A stretch of DNA of 64,000 nt from contig CAMCWB010000005.1 in assembly GCA_945882315.1 (NCBI GenBank), forward strand, positions 1 through 64,000, given 5' to 3'. Position numbers and translations under genes: made by a program. Positions within the stretch are counted from its first letter, which is position 1; the number at the start of each line of letters is the position of its first letter. The notes under the pieces are model-generated. The model had not been told where the DNA came from. It saw only the letters and a program-made list of their open reading frames with translations, and did no database searches. The DNA is from Bauldia litoralis (GTDB lineage Bacteria; Pseudomonadota; Alphaproteobacteria; Rhizobiales; Kaistiaceae). Below, piece by piece: positions 43,971 to 51,877 of this stretch.

Positions 43971-44933
43971 ATGAGTCGTTGGATTTCACGCGCCGGCCTC
44001 GGCGCATTCCTGGCCGCATCGCTGAGCGTCAGCGCTTATGCGGCGCCGGCCGAGCTTTCGATCATGGCGCCGGCCGGCCCCGGCGGCGGCTGGGACCAGA
44101 CGGCGCGCGCCATGCAGGCGGCGCTGCAGGAAGCCGGCATCGTTCCGAACGTCCAGGTGACCAATGTGCCCGGCGCCGGCGGCACGATCGGGCTTGCCCA
44201 ATTCGTCAACACCGCCAAGGGCAGCCCCAACCAGCTGATCGTCGGCGGCTATGTGATGGTCGGGGCGATCATCGCCAACGCCTCGCCGGTCTCGCTCGCC
44301 GACGTGACGCCGATCGCCCGCCTCACGGGCGAGTATGAAGCAATCGTCGTGCCGAAGGATTCGCCGATCCAGTCGGTCGCCGATCTCGTCGACGCGCTCA
44401 AGAAGGATGTCGGCGCGGTGAGCTGGGCAGGCGGCTCGGCCGGCGGCGCCGACCATATCGCCGTCGGGCTGATCGCCAAGGCGGCCGGCGTCGATGCGTC
44501 GAAGATCAACTATGTGCCCTTCTCGGGCGGCGGCGAAGCGCTTGCCGCGATCCTCGGCAACCAGGTCACCGCCGGCATCTCCGGTTATGGCGAGTTCGCC
44601 GGCCAGGTCGCTTCCGGCGATCTCCGGCTGCTCGCGGTCAGCGCGCCGGAGCGACTTGCCGGCATCGACGCCCCGACGCTGAAGGAGTCCGGCCTCGACG
44701 TCGAGGTGCAGAACTGGCGTATGGTCGCCGCCGGCCCCGACATCACGGCGGAGCAGAAGGCGGATCTCGTCGCCACCGTCGAAGCGCTGGCGAAGAGCGA
44801 GCCGTGGAAGGCGACGCTTGCCTCCAAGGGCTGGATCGACACCTTCCTCGCGGGTGACGATTTTGCCGCTTACCTCAAGCAGCAGGTCGACCTCACGACG
44901 GTGGCCCTGAAGGACATCGGCGTCGTCAAGTGA
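43971..44933 (+). CDS. tctC: Tripartite tricarboxylate transporter substrate-binding protein (TctC/Bug)
   Basis: A 320-residue periplasmic binding protein starting at ATG 43971 after AGGGAGAC, with a signal peptide ending 'SAYA' (~24). The Bug-family pattern is clear: '[20 protein letters not shown]' (~28-47), '[17 protein letters not shown]' (~62-78), '[19 protein letters not shown]' and '[16 protein letters not shown]'. It captures a carboxylate and delivers it to the TctB-TctA membrane complex encoded directly downstream (four-base overlap with tctB). Confidence 0.93.
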   Translation: MSRWISRAGLGAFLAASLSVSAYAAPAELSIMAPAGPGGGWDQTARAMQAALQEAGIVPNVQVTNVPGAGGTIGLAQFVNTAKGSPNQLIVGGYVMVGAIIANASPVSLADVTPIARLTGEYEAIVVPKDSPIQSVADLVDALKKDVGAVSWAGGSAGGADHIAVGLIAKAAGVDASKINYVPFSGGGEALAAILGNQVTAGISGYGEFAGQVASGDLRLLAVSAPERLAGIDAPTLKESGLDVEVQNWRMVAAGPDITAEQKADLVATVEALAKSEPWKATLASKGWIDTFLAGDDFAAYLKQQVDLTTVALKDIGVVK

Positions 44934-45478
44934 ACGATACGCCGACCCGAAGCGAGCGCCGCCCCGACCGGGCGGCGCTCGTCATTGCGGCGCTGCTCGC
45001 CGGCCTCGCCGCACTGATCGCCTTCAACACCCACAACCTGCCCGAAGGCATCGCGAGCTACTCGCGGGTCGGCCCGCGCGCCTTCCCCTATGCGATCGCC
45101 GCCTGGCTCGGCCTGATCGCGCTCGGCACGCTTGTCGCCGCCTGGCGCAACGAATTTCCGCCGCGCGAAAAGGACGAGATCCAGCCGATCGCCTGGATCG
45201 TCGGCGGACTTGTCCTGCAACTCGTGCTCATCCGCTATACCGGCTTTGCTTTCGCGACCGGCGCGGTCTTTGCCGCGACCGCGATGGCCTTCGGCCGCGG
45301 TCCCCTCTGGTTCACCTATGCGGTTGGCGTCGTCCTCGCCATGACCCTCTGGTTCGCCTTCGCGACGGGCCTCAACCTCGTCCTTCCGGCCGGCCCGCCC
45401 GAGCGCTTTGTCCTCGACCTTTTCCATGCCTTGATCGCGATGTTTTCCGGCGGCGGTCCCGTGCCGGTGGGGGCCTGA
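44930..45478 (+). CDS. tctB: Tripartite tricarboxylate transporter small membrane subunit (TctB)
   Basis: A 182-residue membrane protein with a GTG start overlapping the tctC stop by four bases. Four hydrophobic segments (~17-33, ~45-63, ~77-105, ~112-140) and the family opening '(R)[21 protein letters not shown]' and '[20 protein letters not shown]' identify TctB. It is thought to assist the large TctA subunit. The tctA gene begins two bases after its stop. Confidence 0.9.
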   Translation: MNDTPTRSERRPDRAALVIAALLAGLAALIAFNTHNLPEGIASYSRVGPRAFPYAIAAWLGLIALGTLVAAWRNEFPPREKDEIQPIAWIVGGLVLQLVLIRYTGFAFATGAVFAATAMAFGRGPLWFTYAVGVVLAMTLWFAFATGLNLVLPAGPPERFVLDLFHALIAMFSGGGPVPVGA

Positions 45479-45480
45479 GC

Positions 45481-46997
45481 ATGGACACCTTCTCCGCCCT
45501 CGGTGCCGGCCTTTCCGTCGCGATCGAGCCGATGAACCTGCTGTTCGCGCTGATCGGCGTGACGCTCGGCACCGCCGTCGGCGTGCTGCCCGGCATCGGC
45601 CCGGCGCTGACCGTCGCGCTCCTGCTGCCGGTCACCTTCAAGCTCGACCCGGCCGGGTCGCTGATCATGTTCGCCGGCATCTATTACGGCGGCATGTATG
45701 GCGGTTCGACGACCTCGATCCTGCTCAACACGCCGGGCGAAAGCGCCTCGATCGTCACGGCGCTCGAAGGCAACAAGATGGCGCGGGCCGGGCGCGGCGG
45801 CGCGGCGCTGGCGACGGCGGCGATCGGCTCCTTCGTGGCGGGCACGATCGCGACCATCGGCCTTGCCCTGATCGCGCCCTGGGTGGTGCGCTTCGCGCTG
45901 ATGATGGGGCCGGCCGAATATTTCGCGCTGATGGTGCTCGCCTTCGCGACCGTCTCGGCGGCCTTCGGCGATTCGACGCTGCGCGGCATCACCGCGCTCT
46001 TCATCGGGCTGACGCTCGGCGTCGTCGGCATCGACCTGCAGACCGGCCAGCCGCGCATGACCTTCGGTCTCCTCGACCTCTATGACGGCATCGAGGTGAC
46101 CACCGTCGCCGTGGCGCTCTTCGCGATCGGCGAGACGCTTTCCGTCGCGGCGGCCGGGGCGCGCGGCGTCGAGAAGATCGAGTCGGTGCGCGGCTCGCTG
46201 TGGATGACGGCGGCGGACTGGTCGCGGTCCTGGAAGGCGTGGCTGCGCGGCACCGCCGTGGGCTTCCCGATCGGCGCCATGCCGGCCGGCGGCGCCGATA
46301 TCGCGAGCTTCCTCTCCTACGTCACCGAGCGGCGGCTCTCGAAGCGGCCGGAGGAATTCGGCCATGGCGCCATCGAGGGCGTTGCCGGCCCCGAAGCCGC
46401 CAACAACGCCTCGCCGCCGGCACGCTGGTGCCGCTCCTGACGCTCGGCCTGCCGACGACGGCGACGGCGGCGATCATGCTCGCCGGCTTCCAGCAATATG
46501 GCCTGCAGCCCGGCCCCCTCCTCTTCGTCAACCGGCCGGACCTCGTCTGGGGCCTGATCGCCAGCCTGTTCATCGTCAATTTCATGCTCATCATCCTCAA
46601 CCTGCCGCTGATCGGGCTTTGGGTGAAGGTTCTGTCGATCCCGCGGCCGTGGCTCTATGGCGGCATCCTCGTCTTCGCGACGCTGGGCACGCTCGGCGCC
46701 AACCCGTCGCTGGTCGAACTCGGCATCCTTCTCGCCTTCGGACTGATGGGCTACGGGCTGCGCCGGTTCGGCTACCCGCTGGCGCCGGTCGTGGTCGGGC
46801 TCATCCTCGGACCGCTTGCCGAGCAGCAATTGCGCCGGGCGCTGGCGATCAGCCAGGGCGACCCGATGGTGCTCATCGGCTCGCCGCTCGCCATCATCCT
46901 GATGGGCATCGCGGTGCTGGCGCTGTTCGGGCCGTTGTTGTGGCGGCTGCTCAAGCCGGCCGGCGCACCGAGTTCACTGGCGGGCGATACGGATTAG
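45481..46997 (+). pseudogene. tctA: Tripartite tricarboxylate transporter large subunit (TctA), frameshifted
   Basis: The frame from ATG 45481 encodes a normal TctA ('[20 protein letters not shown]', '[20 protein letters not shown]', '[13 protein letters not shown]') until ~46413, where it shifts into 'PPARWCRS' and stops at 46440. The +1 frame resumes exactly in register with '[20 protein letters not shown]' and continues to the natural stop at 46997. The family reads '[16 protein letters not shown]' here, so one base, probably a G in TCGGCCGCC, is missing. Unless corrected, the transporter would lose its last ~190 residues. The intact tctC and tctB suggest a recent mutation or an assembly error. 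Confidence 0.9.
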
Positions 46998-47012
46998 CGA
47001 AAACCTCTCCCC

Positions 47013-47110
47013 ACACTCCGCTCATTCCCGCGAAAGCGGGAAGCCAAGGGCCAGTCGGCACCGCTCTGGGCCCCTGGATCCCCGCGTGCAGCGGGGATGA
47101 GCGGATGGGG
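47013..47110. repeat. Composite palindromic repeat with CCGCTCAT/ATGAGCGG ends
   Basis: The outer inverted ends CTCCGCTCAT and ATGAGCGGATGGGG enclose a left hairpin (ATTCCCGC-GAAA-GCGGGAA) and a right hairpin (GGATCCCCGC-GTGCA-GCGGGGAT). The layout and spacing match the copy at 30125-30224, while loops and spacer differ, as expected for old dispersed copies that keep pairing. It fills the gap between the ends of tctA and rsm22. Confidence 0.75.
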
Positions 47111-47115
47111 TTGGC

Positions 47116-48099
47116 TCACAGTGCATCGCCCCAGTCGAGGCGTCGGGCCTCGGCGTAAGCCGCTTTGTCGCGGCGCGGGACGGTCTCCTCGACCAGCCCG
47201 GCGGACGTGCAGAGCTTCAGGCGGATGTCCGCCTTGCTCATGCGCGGCGCCGAGAGGACGCGGGCGGACGGGAGGTCGAGCGCTACTTCCGGACGCGCAA
47301 AGGCCGCGTAGGAATATTTCTCGTCCTCGAAGCCCAGCATCGCCGATTTGGCGAGGCGATGGTCGCGCGAGCGCGGCAGGCGTTCCGAGAAATGGCACCA
47401 ATCCGGCTTGACGATCGGGCAGGCATTGCGATGCGGACAGGGCGCGACGATCGCCGCACCTGCGTCCAGCAGCGCGGCACGCGCCGCACGGATGCGGGCA
47501 AAGCCCGCCGGCGTGCCCGGCTCGACGAGGATGAGAATGCCGGTCGTTGTTCTCCAGAAATCGGCGGCGGCCGCGGCGACCGCATCGACGGGAAGCTCGA
47601 TGAGCGCATAGCTCGCGATCACCAGCTCGGCCGATCGGCCCGACCCGCCGACGTTGCGCATGTCGAGGACAAGCCGCCGGCTCGCCTCCAGCGCGGGAAT
47701 TCCGCTGCCAGCAACAAGGCTGCCGACGATGTCGAGGAAGGCCTGGTGCCGGTCGAGCATGGTGACCTCGGCAATTGCCGGCCATGCATCGAACGCCGCC
47801 CAGCTCGCCGCACCCGAGCCCGCGCCAATGTCGAGGAGGCTGTCGGGCAAAAAGGCCGGCGCCCGGCGCCGCACTTCGGCAAGTGCGGCAGCGTTGGCGG
47901 CATAGGTCGCCGGCATGCGCGCGGCGAGATAGGAGAGAATGTCGGCATGTCCGGAGAGCGCCGCTGCCGATCCGCCGCCGGCGCGATACTGCTCCGACAG
48001 TCGTGCCGATGCCTTGCCGAGTTCGCTCCGTGAAACGCCTTCGAGCTGGCGTTCGATCGCCTGTTTCAGGGCCGCGGGAAGATCGCCGGACACCGCCAC
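47116..48099 (-). CDS. rsm22: Rsm22-family ribosomal small-subunit methyltransferase-like protein
   Basis: A 327-residue protein of the Rsm22/METTL17 family, associated with assembly of small ribosomal subunits in alphaproteobacteria and mitochondria. The SAM-binding core 'SLLDIGAGSGAASWAAFDAW' (~89-108) and 'ITEVTMLDRHQAF'-type strand are present. The Cys cluster 'CPHRNACPIVKPDWCHFSER' (~220-239) matches the residues that hold an iron-sulphur cluster in METTL17. The GTG start at 48099 abuts the repeat at 48099-48228, so the leader and any ribosome binding site would have to come from the repeat; a second GTG two codons in is possible. Confidence 0.88.
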   Translation of the reverse strand: MAVSGDLPAALKQAIERQLEGVSRSELGKASARLSEQYRAGGGSAAALSGHADILSYLAARMPATYAANAAALAEVRRRAPAFLPDSLLDIGAGSGAASWAAFDAWPAIAEVTMLDRHQAFLDIVGSLVAGSGIPALEASRRLVLDMRNVGGSGRSAELVIASYALIELPVDAVAAAAADFWRTTTGILILVEPGTPAGFARIRAARAALLDAGAAIVAPCPHRNACPIVKPDWCHFSERLPRSRDHRLAKSAMLGFEDEKYSYAAFARPEVALDLPSARVLSAPRMSKADIRLKLCTSAGLVEETVPRRDKAAYAEARRLDWGDAL

Positions 48100-48228
48100 T
48101 AGAGCATGATCCGTTTCATTGAAAACGGATCATGCTCTGGATTTTTTGACTTGCGCAATGTCGGACGGAAAACCGGCTTCCACCCCGGATCGTGGTCCGG
48201 GGCATGCTTTTCCTGACATTGCTCATGC
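48099..48228. repeat. MITE-like repeat, copy 1 (between rsm22 and lysK)
   Basis: The element begins CTAGAGCATGATCCG and ends GACATTGCTC, with inverted ends CTAGAGCA and TGCTC(TAG). A 16-bp perfect stem (48101-48116 with 48123-48138) is followed by a second palindrome around CCCCGGATC-GTG-GTCCGGGG. It shares an identical 44-base run (48181-48224) with copy 2 at 50001-50044. Its right end contains the TCA that is the lysK stop codon, and its left end touches the rsm22 start. Confidence 0.8.
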
Positions 48229-49857
48229 GGCCGGCGCGACGAGCTCGCCGGCAAGCGCCCGCGCGATCAGGGCCCGTGTCTCCGGGATGCCGTAGATCGA
48301 CACGAAGGAGCCGAAGCGCGGCCCGCGCTCCTGCCCGAGCAGGATCTGGTAGAGCGTCGAGAACCAGGCGACCGAGACACCCGGCCCGCCCGACGGGCCG
48401 GTCTTCTCCTGATCCTGGAAGCGCGGAATGGCGCGGGCGACATCGAGGACGATGTTCTGGATCGCCTCGGCGTCGCTGCCGGCCGGCAGTTCGCCGAGCT
48501 TCCGGTCGAGCGCCGTGAGTGCGGCACGCTCGACCTCGTCGGGATGGCGGAAGATTTTGGTCGGCTCGACGAAATCCTTGTAGTAGCGGACGGCGTAGCC
48601 GACCAGCTCGTCGAGCTTCGGATTGTTCTCCGGCGTGACGCCCTTTACGTGGCGGAGGATGAAACCCCACAACACGCCGCGCTCATGCGCGTTGGAGGCG
48701 CTGGCGAGATTGAGCAGCATCGTGAAGCTGATCGGCATCTCGACATCCGGCGGCGTGCCGCCATGGATGTGCCAGACCGGATTGCCGAGCCGCTGGTCGT
48801 CGGGCTGGCGGTCATAGGCGTCGAGGAAGGTGAAATACTCGTCGACCGCCTTCGGGATAACGTCGAAATAAAGACGCTTCGCCGCCTTCGGACGCTGGAA
48901 CATGTAGAGCGACAGGCTCTCCGGGGAGGCATAGGCCAGCCAATCCTCGATCGTCAGGCCGTTGCCCTTCGACTTCGAGATCTTCTGGCCCTTCTCGTCG
49001 AGGAAGAGCTCGTAATTGAATCCGTCCGGCGGCATGCCGCCGAGGACCCTGCAGATCTGCGTCGACAGCTTGACCGAGTCGATCAGGTCCTTGCCCGACA
49101 TCTCGTAGTCGACGCCGAGCGCCGCCCAGCGCATCGCCCAGTCGGCCTTCCACTGGCACTTCACATGGCCGCCGGTGACCGGCACCTCGGTGAGCTTGTT
49201 CGTCGCCGGATCGAGGAAGACGATGGTGCCGGCATCGAGCTTCCGCTCGACGATCGGCACCTGCAGGACATGGCCGGTTGCCGGGCTGATCGGCAGGAAG
49301 GGCGAATAGGTCTGCTGGCGCTCCTCGCGGAGGCTCGGCAGCATGATCGCCATCACCTCGTCATAGGCAGCGAGCATCTTCAGGAGCGTCGCATCGAAGC
49401 GACCGGCCTTGTAGTAGTCCGTCGCGCTGGCGAATTCGTAGGAGAAGCCGAAGCGGTCGAGGAAGCTCCGGAGCCTTGCATTGTTATGCAAGCCGAAGCT
49501 TGGATATTCGCCGAACGGGTCCGGTACCTGGGTCAGCGGCAAATTGAGGTTCTTCTGCAGCAGTTCCTTGTTCGGGACGTTGTCCGGCACCTTGCGGAGC
49601 CCGTCCATGTCGTCCGAGAAGCAGAGAAGCCGGGTCGGGACCGTGTCGCCGGTCAGCAGGCGGAAAGCGGTCCGGACCATCGTCGTCCGCGCGACCTCGC
49701 CGAAGGTGCCGATATGCGGCAATCCCGAGGGGCCATAGCCGGTCTCGAACAGCACGTCCCTGGCGCCCGACTTCTCGAGCCTCGCCACGATCTTGCGCGC
49801 TTCCTCGAAAGGCCACGCTTTCGATCGCGCCGCCGCATCGCGGAGGGCGTCGGTCAT
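48223..49857 (-). CDS. lysK: Lysyl-tRNA synthetase, class I
   Basis: A 544-residue class I LysRS, the archaeal-type enzyme that most alphaproteobacteria use in place of class II. The start at ATG 49857 ('[20 protein letters not shown]') fits the family; upstream frame is repeat-derived. The class I signatures are '[19 protein letters not shown]' (HIGH variant, ~40-58) and '[17 protein letters not shown]' (KMSKS variant, ~295-311), with '[15 protein letters not shown]' between. The last codons run into a dispersed repeat that supplies the stop. Copies of that repeat flank the gene on both sides. Confidence 0.95.
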   Translation of the reverse strand: MTDALRDAAARSKAWPFEEARKIVARLEKSGARDVLFETGYGPSGLPHIGTFGEVARTTMVRTAFRLLTGDTVPTRLLCFSDDMDGLRKVPDNVPNKELLQKNLNLPLTQVPDPFGEYPSFGLHNNARLRSFLDRFGFSYEFASATDYYKAGRFDATLLKMLAAYDEVMAIMLPSLREERQQTYSPFLPISPATGHVLQVPIVERKLDAGTIVFLDPATNKLTEVPVTGGHVKCQWKADWAMRWAALGVDYEMSGKDLIDSVKLSTQICRVLGGMPPDGFNYELFLDEKGQKISKSKGNGLTIEDWLAYASPESLSLYMFQRPKAAKRLYFDVIPKAVDEYFTFLDAYDRQPDDQRLGNPVWHIHGGTPPDVEMPISFTMLLNLASASNAHERGVLWGFILRHVKGVTPENNPKLDELVGYAVRYYKDFVEPTKIFRHPDEVERAALTALDRKLGELPAGSDAEAIQNIVLDVARAIPRFQDQEKTGPSGGPGVSVAWFSTLYQILLGQERGPRFGSFVSIYGIPETRALIARALAGELVAPAA

Positions 49858-50161
49858 GGCGAGGCTTTCGAGCGGACGGTCGGACAAGATGATTTCCTTC
49901 AGTTTTCGGCCGCGGACCCTAGAGCATGATCCGTTCAATAGAATCGGATCACGCTCTAGATTCGTTGATTTTGCGCAATGTCGAACGGAAAATCGGTTCC
50001 CACCCCGGATCGTGGTCCGGGGCATGCTTTTCCTGACATTGCTCTAGGAAGGCCAAGGGGGCGCGTCAACGCCGAAAGAGCCGGTTCCAGCGGTTGCCGG
50101 GAATGAGTCAAGCCAATAGGTTGGCGCCGACATTGAGCCCAACGCCTTAAAGGATGCTTTC
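49858..50161. other. Intergenic region upstream of lysK, mostly repeat
   Basis: This 304-base gap between lysK (minus) and the TerB-like gene (plus) contains the second copy of the MITE-like repeat at 49919-50047. The ~60 bases next to lysK and the ~115 bases before the TerB-like start hold no motif that I can support; the promoters must lie in these parts or in the repeat itself. Confidence 0.5.
49919..50047. repeat. MITE-like repeat, copy 2 (upstream of lysK)
   Basis: A 129-base element with inverted ends CTAGAGCA (49919-49926) and TGCTCTAG (50040-50047). The left hairpin AGAGCATGATCCG...CGGATCACGCTCT has decayed slightly compared with copy 1; the right palindrome CCCCGGATC-GTG-GTCCGGGG is identical. 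It has the same orientation as copy 1, so lysK lies between two direct repeats. No coding capacity is present, as expected for a non-autonomous element. Confidence 0.8.
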
Positions 50162-50581
50162 ATGGATATCTCGGCAAAGCCCGCCGGCCAGCACGAAGCG
50201 CTGATCTTCGCGATGGTGACGCTCTCGGCGGCCGATACGCGGATGACCGATCGCTAGCTTGCCAAGATCGGCGAGGTCGTCCGCAACATGCCGATCTTCG
50301 CTGGCTTCAACCCGGAGAAACTGGTGCGGACAGCCGAGGCCTGCGGAGTGCTTCTCCGGGAGGATGACGGGCTTGAGCGGGTCCTCGACGTGATCGCCGG
50401 CCTGCCGACGCGGCTCCATGAGACGGCCTATGCGCTGGCCGTCGAAGTCGCCGCCGTCGACCTTCATGTCGAGCAGGAGGAGCTTCGCTTCCTGGCGATG
50501 CTGCGCGACCGGCTCGACCTCGACAAGCTCGCCGTCGCGGCAATCGAGCGCAGCGCCCGGGCGCGGTATCGGACGATTTAG
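50162..50581 (+). pseudogene. TerB-family protein broken by one in-frame amber codon
   Basis: From ATG 50162 (AAAGGA upstream) the frame reads 'MDISAKPAGQHEALIFAMVT' then 'LSAADTRMTDR', TAG at 50255-50257, then in the same frame 'LAKIGEVVRNMPIF' to the natural stop at 50581. The whole matches tellurite-resistance TerB-like proteins of ~140 residues ('ETAYALAVEVAAVDLHVEQE', 'LRFLAMLRDRLDLDKLAV'). Relatives have Glu or Gln at the broken site (GAG or CAG), so one base change explains it. A shorter product from the ATG at 50288 would lack the first helices. Confidence 0.78.
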
Positions 50582-50589
50582 CGAATGGC

Positions 50590-50670
50590 GTAGGGCGGAT
50601 TAGCAAAGCGTAATCCGCCGCCCGCGGGTGCCGCTTCGGCGGGTTACGCCTTCGGCTAACCCGCCCTACG
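50590..50670. repeat. GTAGGGCGGATTAGC palindromic repeat, copy 1
   Basis: CGTAGGGCGGATTAGC-AAA-GCGTAATCCGCC is followed by the inverted arm GGCGGGTTACGCC-TTC-GGCTAACCCGCCCTACG. Each half is a hairpin and the two halves are also inverted relative to each other. A second copy is at 58483-58553. This belongs to a class of extragenic palindromes seen widely in proteobacteria, and sits between the ends of the TerB-like and binding-protein genes. Confidence 0.75.
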
Positions 50671-50675
50671 AACGC

Positions 50676-51563
50676 TCAGAAGAACCCGACCGGGAAATAG
50701 CGGAGGTAGAGTTCCGCGTAGATGCCCTTGGCGTAGATGGTTTCCATGGCGGAATCGATGGCGCTCTTGATGTCGGTCGAGCCGGCCGAGACGGCGATCG
50801 AAAAGCCCTGGCCGAAGAAGCGCGCTTCGAGATAGGGGCCGCCGGCAAAGACGCAGCAGCCGGCGGCGAGTTCGCTCTGGAGCCAGAAACTCAACTGCAT
50901 GCCGTCGCCGAAATGGGCGTCGACCTCGCCGTTCTTCAGCGCCTGGCGGGCCGCGTCGGCGGTCGGATAGAGCTTGCGCTCCACTTCCGGGAAGAAAGCG
51001 GCGAGATAGGCCTCATGGGCCGTCCGCGCGACGACGGCCAGCGTCTTGCCCTTGAGGCCTTCCGGGGTGAAGGCGAATTCGGCTCCGTCGCGGCGAACCA
51101 CGAAACGGGCCGGCGTCTTCATATAGATGTCCGAAAAGTCGAGGGCCGATCGCAGTTGGCCGGAAATCGCGAGGCCGCCGATGGCGGCATCGGCATTCTC
51201 GCCGAGGACCGACTCGACAAGATTGTCGAAAGGCCGCGCCTGGATCGTGCAACTGATCGCAAGCTCCGCGCAGATGGCACGGGCGAGGTCGATGTTGAAG
51301 CCGACCAGCCGACCGTCGGAGTCGAGGAAGTTGAAGGGCGGGAAGTCGTCCGTGGTGACGAAGCGGAGCGCCTGGACGGCGCCGGCCGGCGGCCGCTCGA
51401 CCCGCCGCTTGGGATCCCAGAAATTGGGGATGGTGACGCCTTCCGGCGCCTCGGCGGCGTGGACAGCCGGAACCACCATGCCGCCGACGACGAGCAGCGT
51501 CGTGAGGAACAGGCGCGCGAGCAAGCCTATGTTTCCTGCGCTTTTTCCTGCCAGCAGCATCAC
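50676..51563 (-). CDS. Amino-acid-type periplasmic binding protein (SBP_bac_3)
   Basis: A 295-residue protein with a signal peptide or membrane anchor ('LLARLFLTTLLVVGGMVVPA', cleavage near 'VHAAEA', ~36). The family 3 solute-binding domain follows: 'LRFVTTDDFPPFNFLDSDGR' (~66-85), 'VGFNIDLARAICAELAISC' (~87-105), 'ADAAIGGLAISGQLR' and 'GEVDAHFGDGMQLSFWL'. An N-terminal extension of ~30 residues containing 'NFWDPKRRVERP' precedes the domain and is conserved in a subgroup. No ABC permease is nearby. It probably binds an amino acid or opine-like ligand. Confidence 0.87.
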   Translation of the reverse strand: MMLLAGKSAGNIGLLARLFLTTLLVVGGMVVPAVHAAEAPEGVTIPNFWDPKRRVERPPAGAVQALRFVTTDDFPPFNFLDSDGRLVGFNIDLARAICAELAISCTIQARPFDNLVESVLGENADAAIGGLAISGQLRSALDFSDIYMKTPARFVVRRDGAEFAFTPEGLKGKTLAVVARTAHEAYLAAFFPEVERKLYPTADAARQALKNGEVDAHFGDGMQLSFWLQSELAAGCCVFAGGPYLEARFFGQGFSIAVSAGSTDIKSAIDSAMETIYAKGIYAELYLRYFPVGFF

Positions 51564-51877
51564 GTCACTTCTCTATCGGCCTGGCCGGTGCGGCCCGACT
51601 CCCCGCACATTATAGCGGAGCCTGCCGGGCGCTTCCCAGCGTCGATCAGGCGCCTGGCGGGGGTCGCAATTCCGGTTCCATTGAAAGCGTTGGTTAATCA
51701 ACGGAACGTTTCAAAATCGCAATTTTACCAGTCCTTAATACCCACGGCGATTGATGTACATGCCGGAAATCTAAAGGGTTTTTGCCGTCGAGCGCGCCAT
51801 TGAGGCGGCGCCAGCGGAGATCCGATGACTGGCAGGCGCCCCTGCATGGCGCAGTTCTCTCGATAGGCCGGTGGATC
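51564..51877. other. Divergent intergenic region before the Tad-like genes
   Basis: This 314-base gap separates the minus-strand binding protein from the plus-strand TadG-like gene. The AT-richer core (51680-51740) is a likely promoter area. It contains the near-palindrome GTTGGTTAATCAAC (51689-51702; two mismatched positions), which I could not assign to a known regulator. The in-frame open sequence from 51782 to 51877 looks untranslated. Confidence 0.4.

Noticed and set aside
48099-50047. CRISPR-like array from the recurring palindromes
   Set aside because: Copies are far apart, are not regularly spaced and have no spacers or cas genes.
51689-51702. GTTGGTTAATCAAC near-palindrome before the TadG-like gene
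   Set aside because: It is imperfect and does not fit a regulator I can name.
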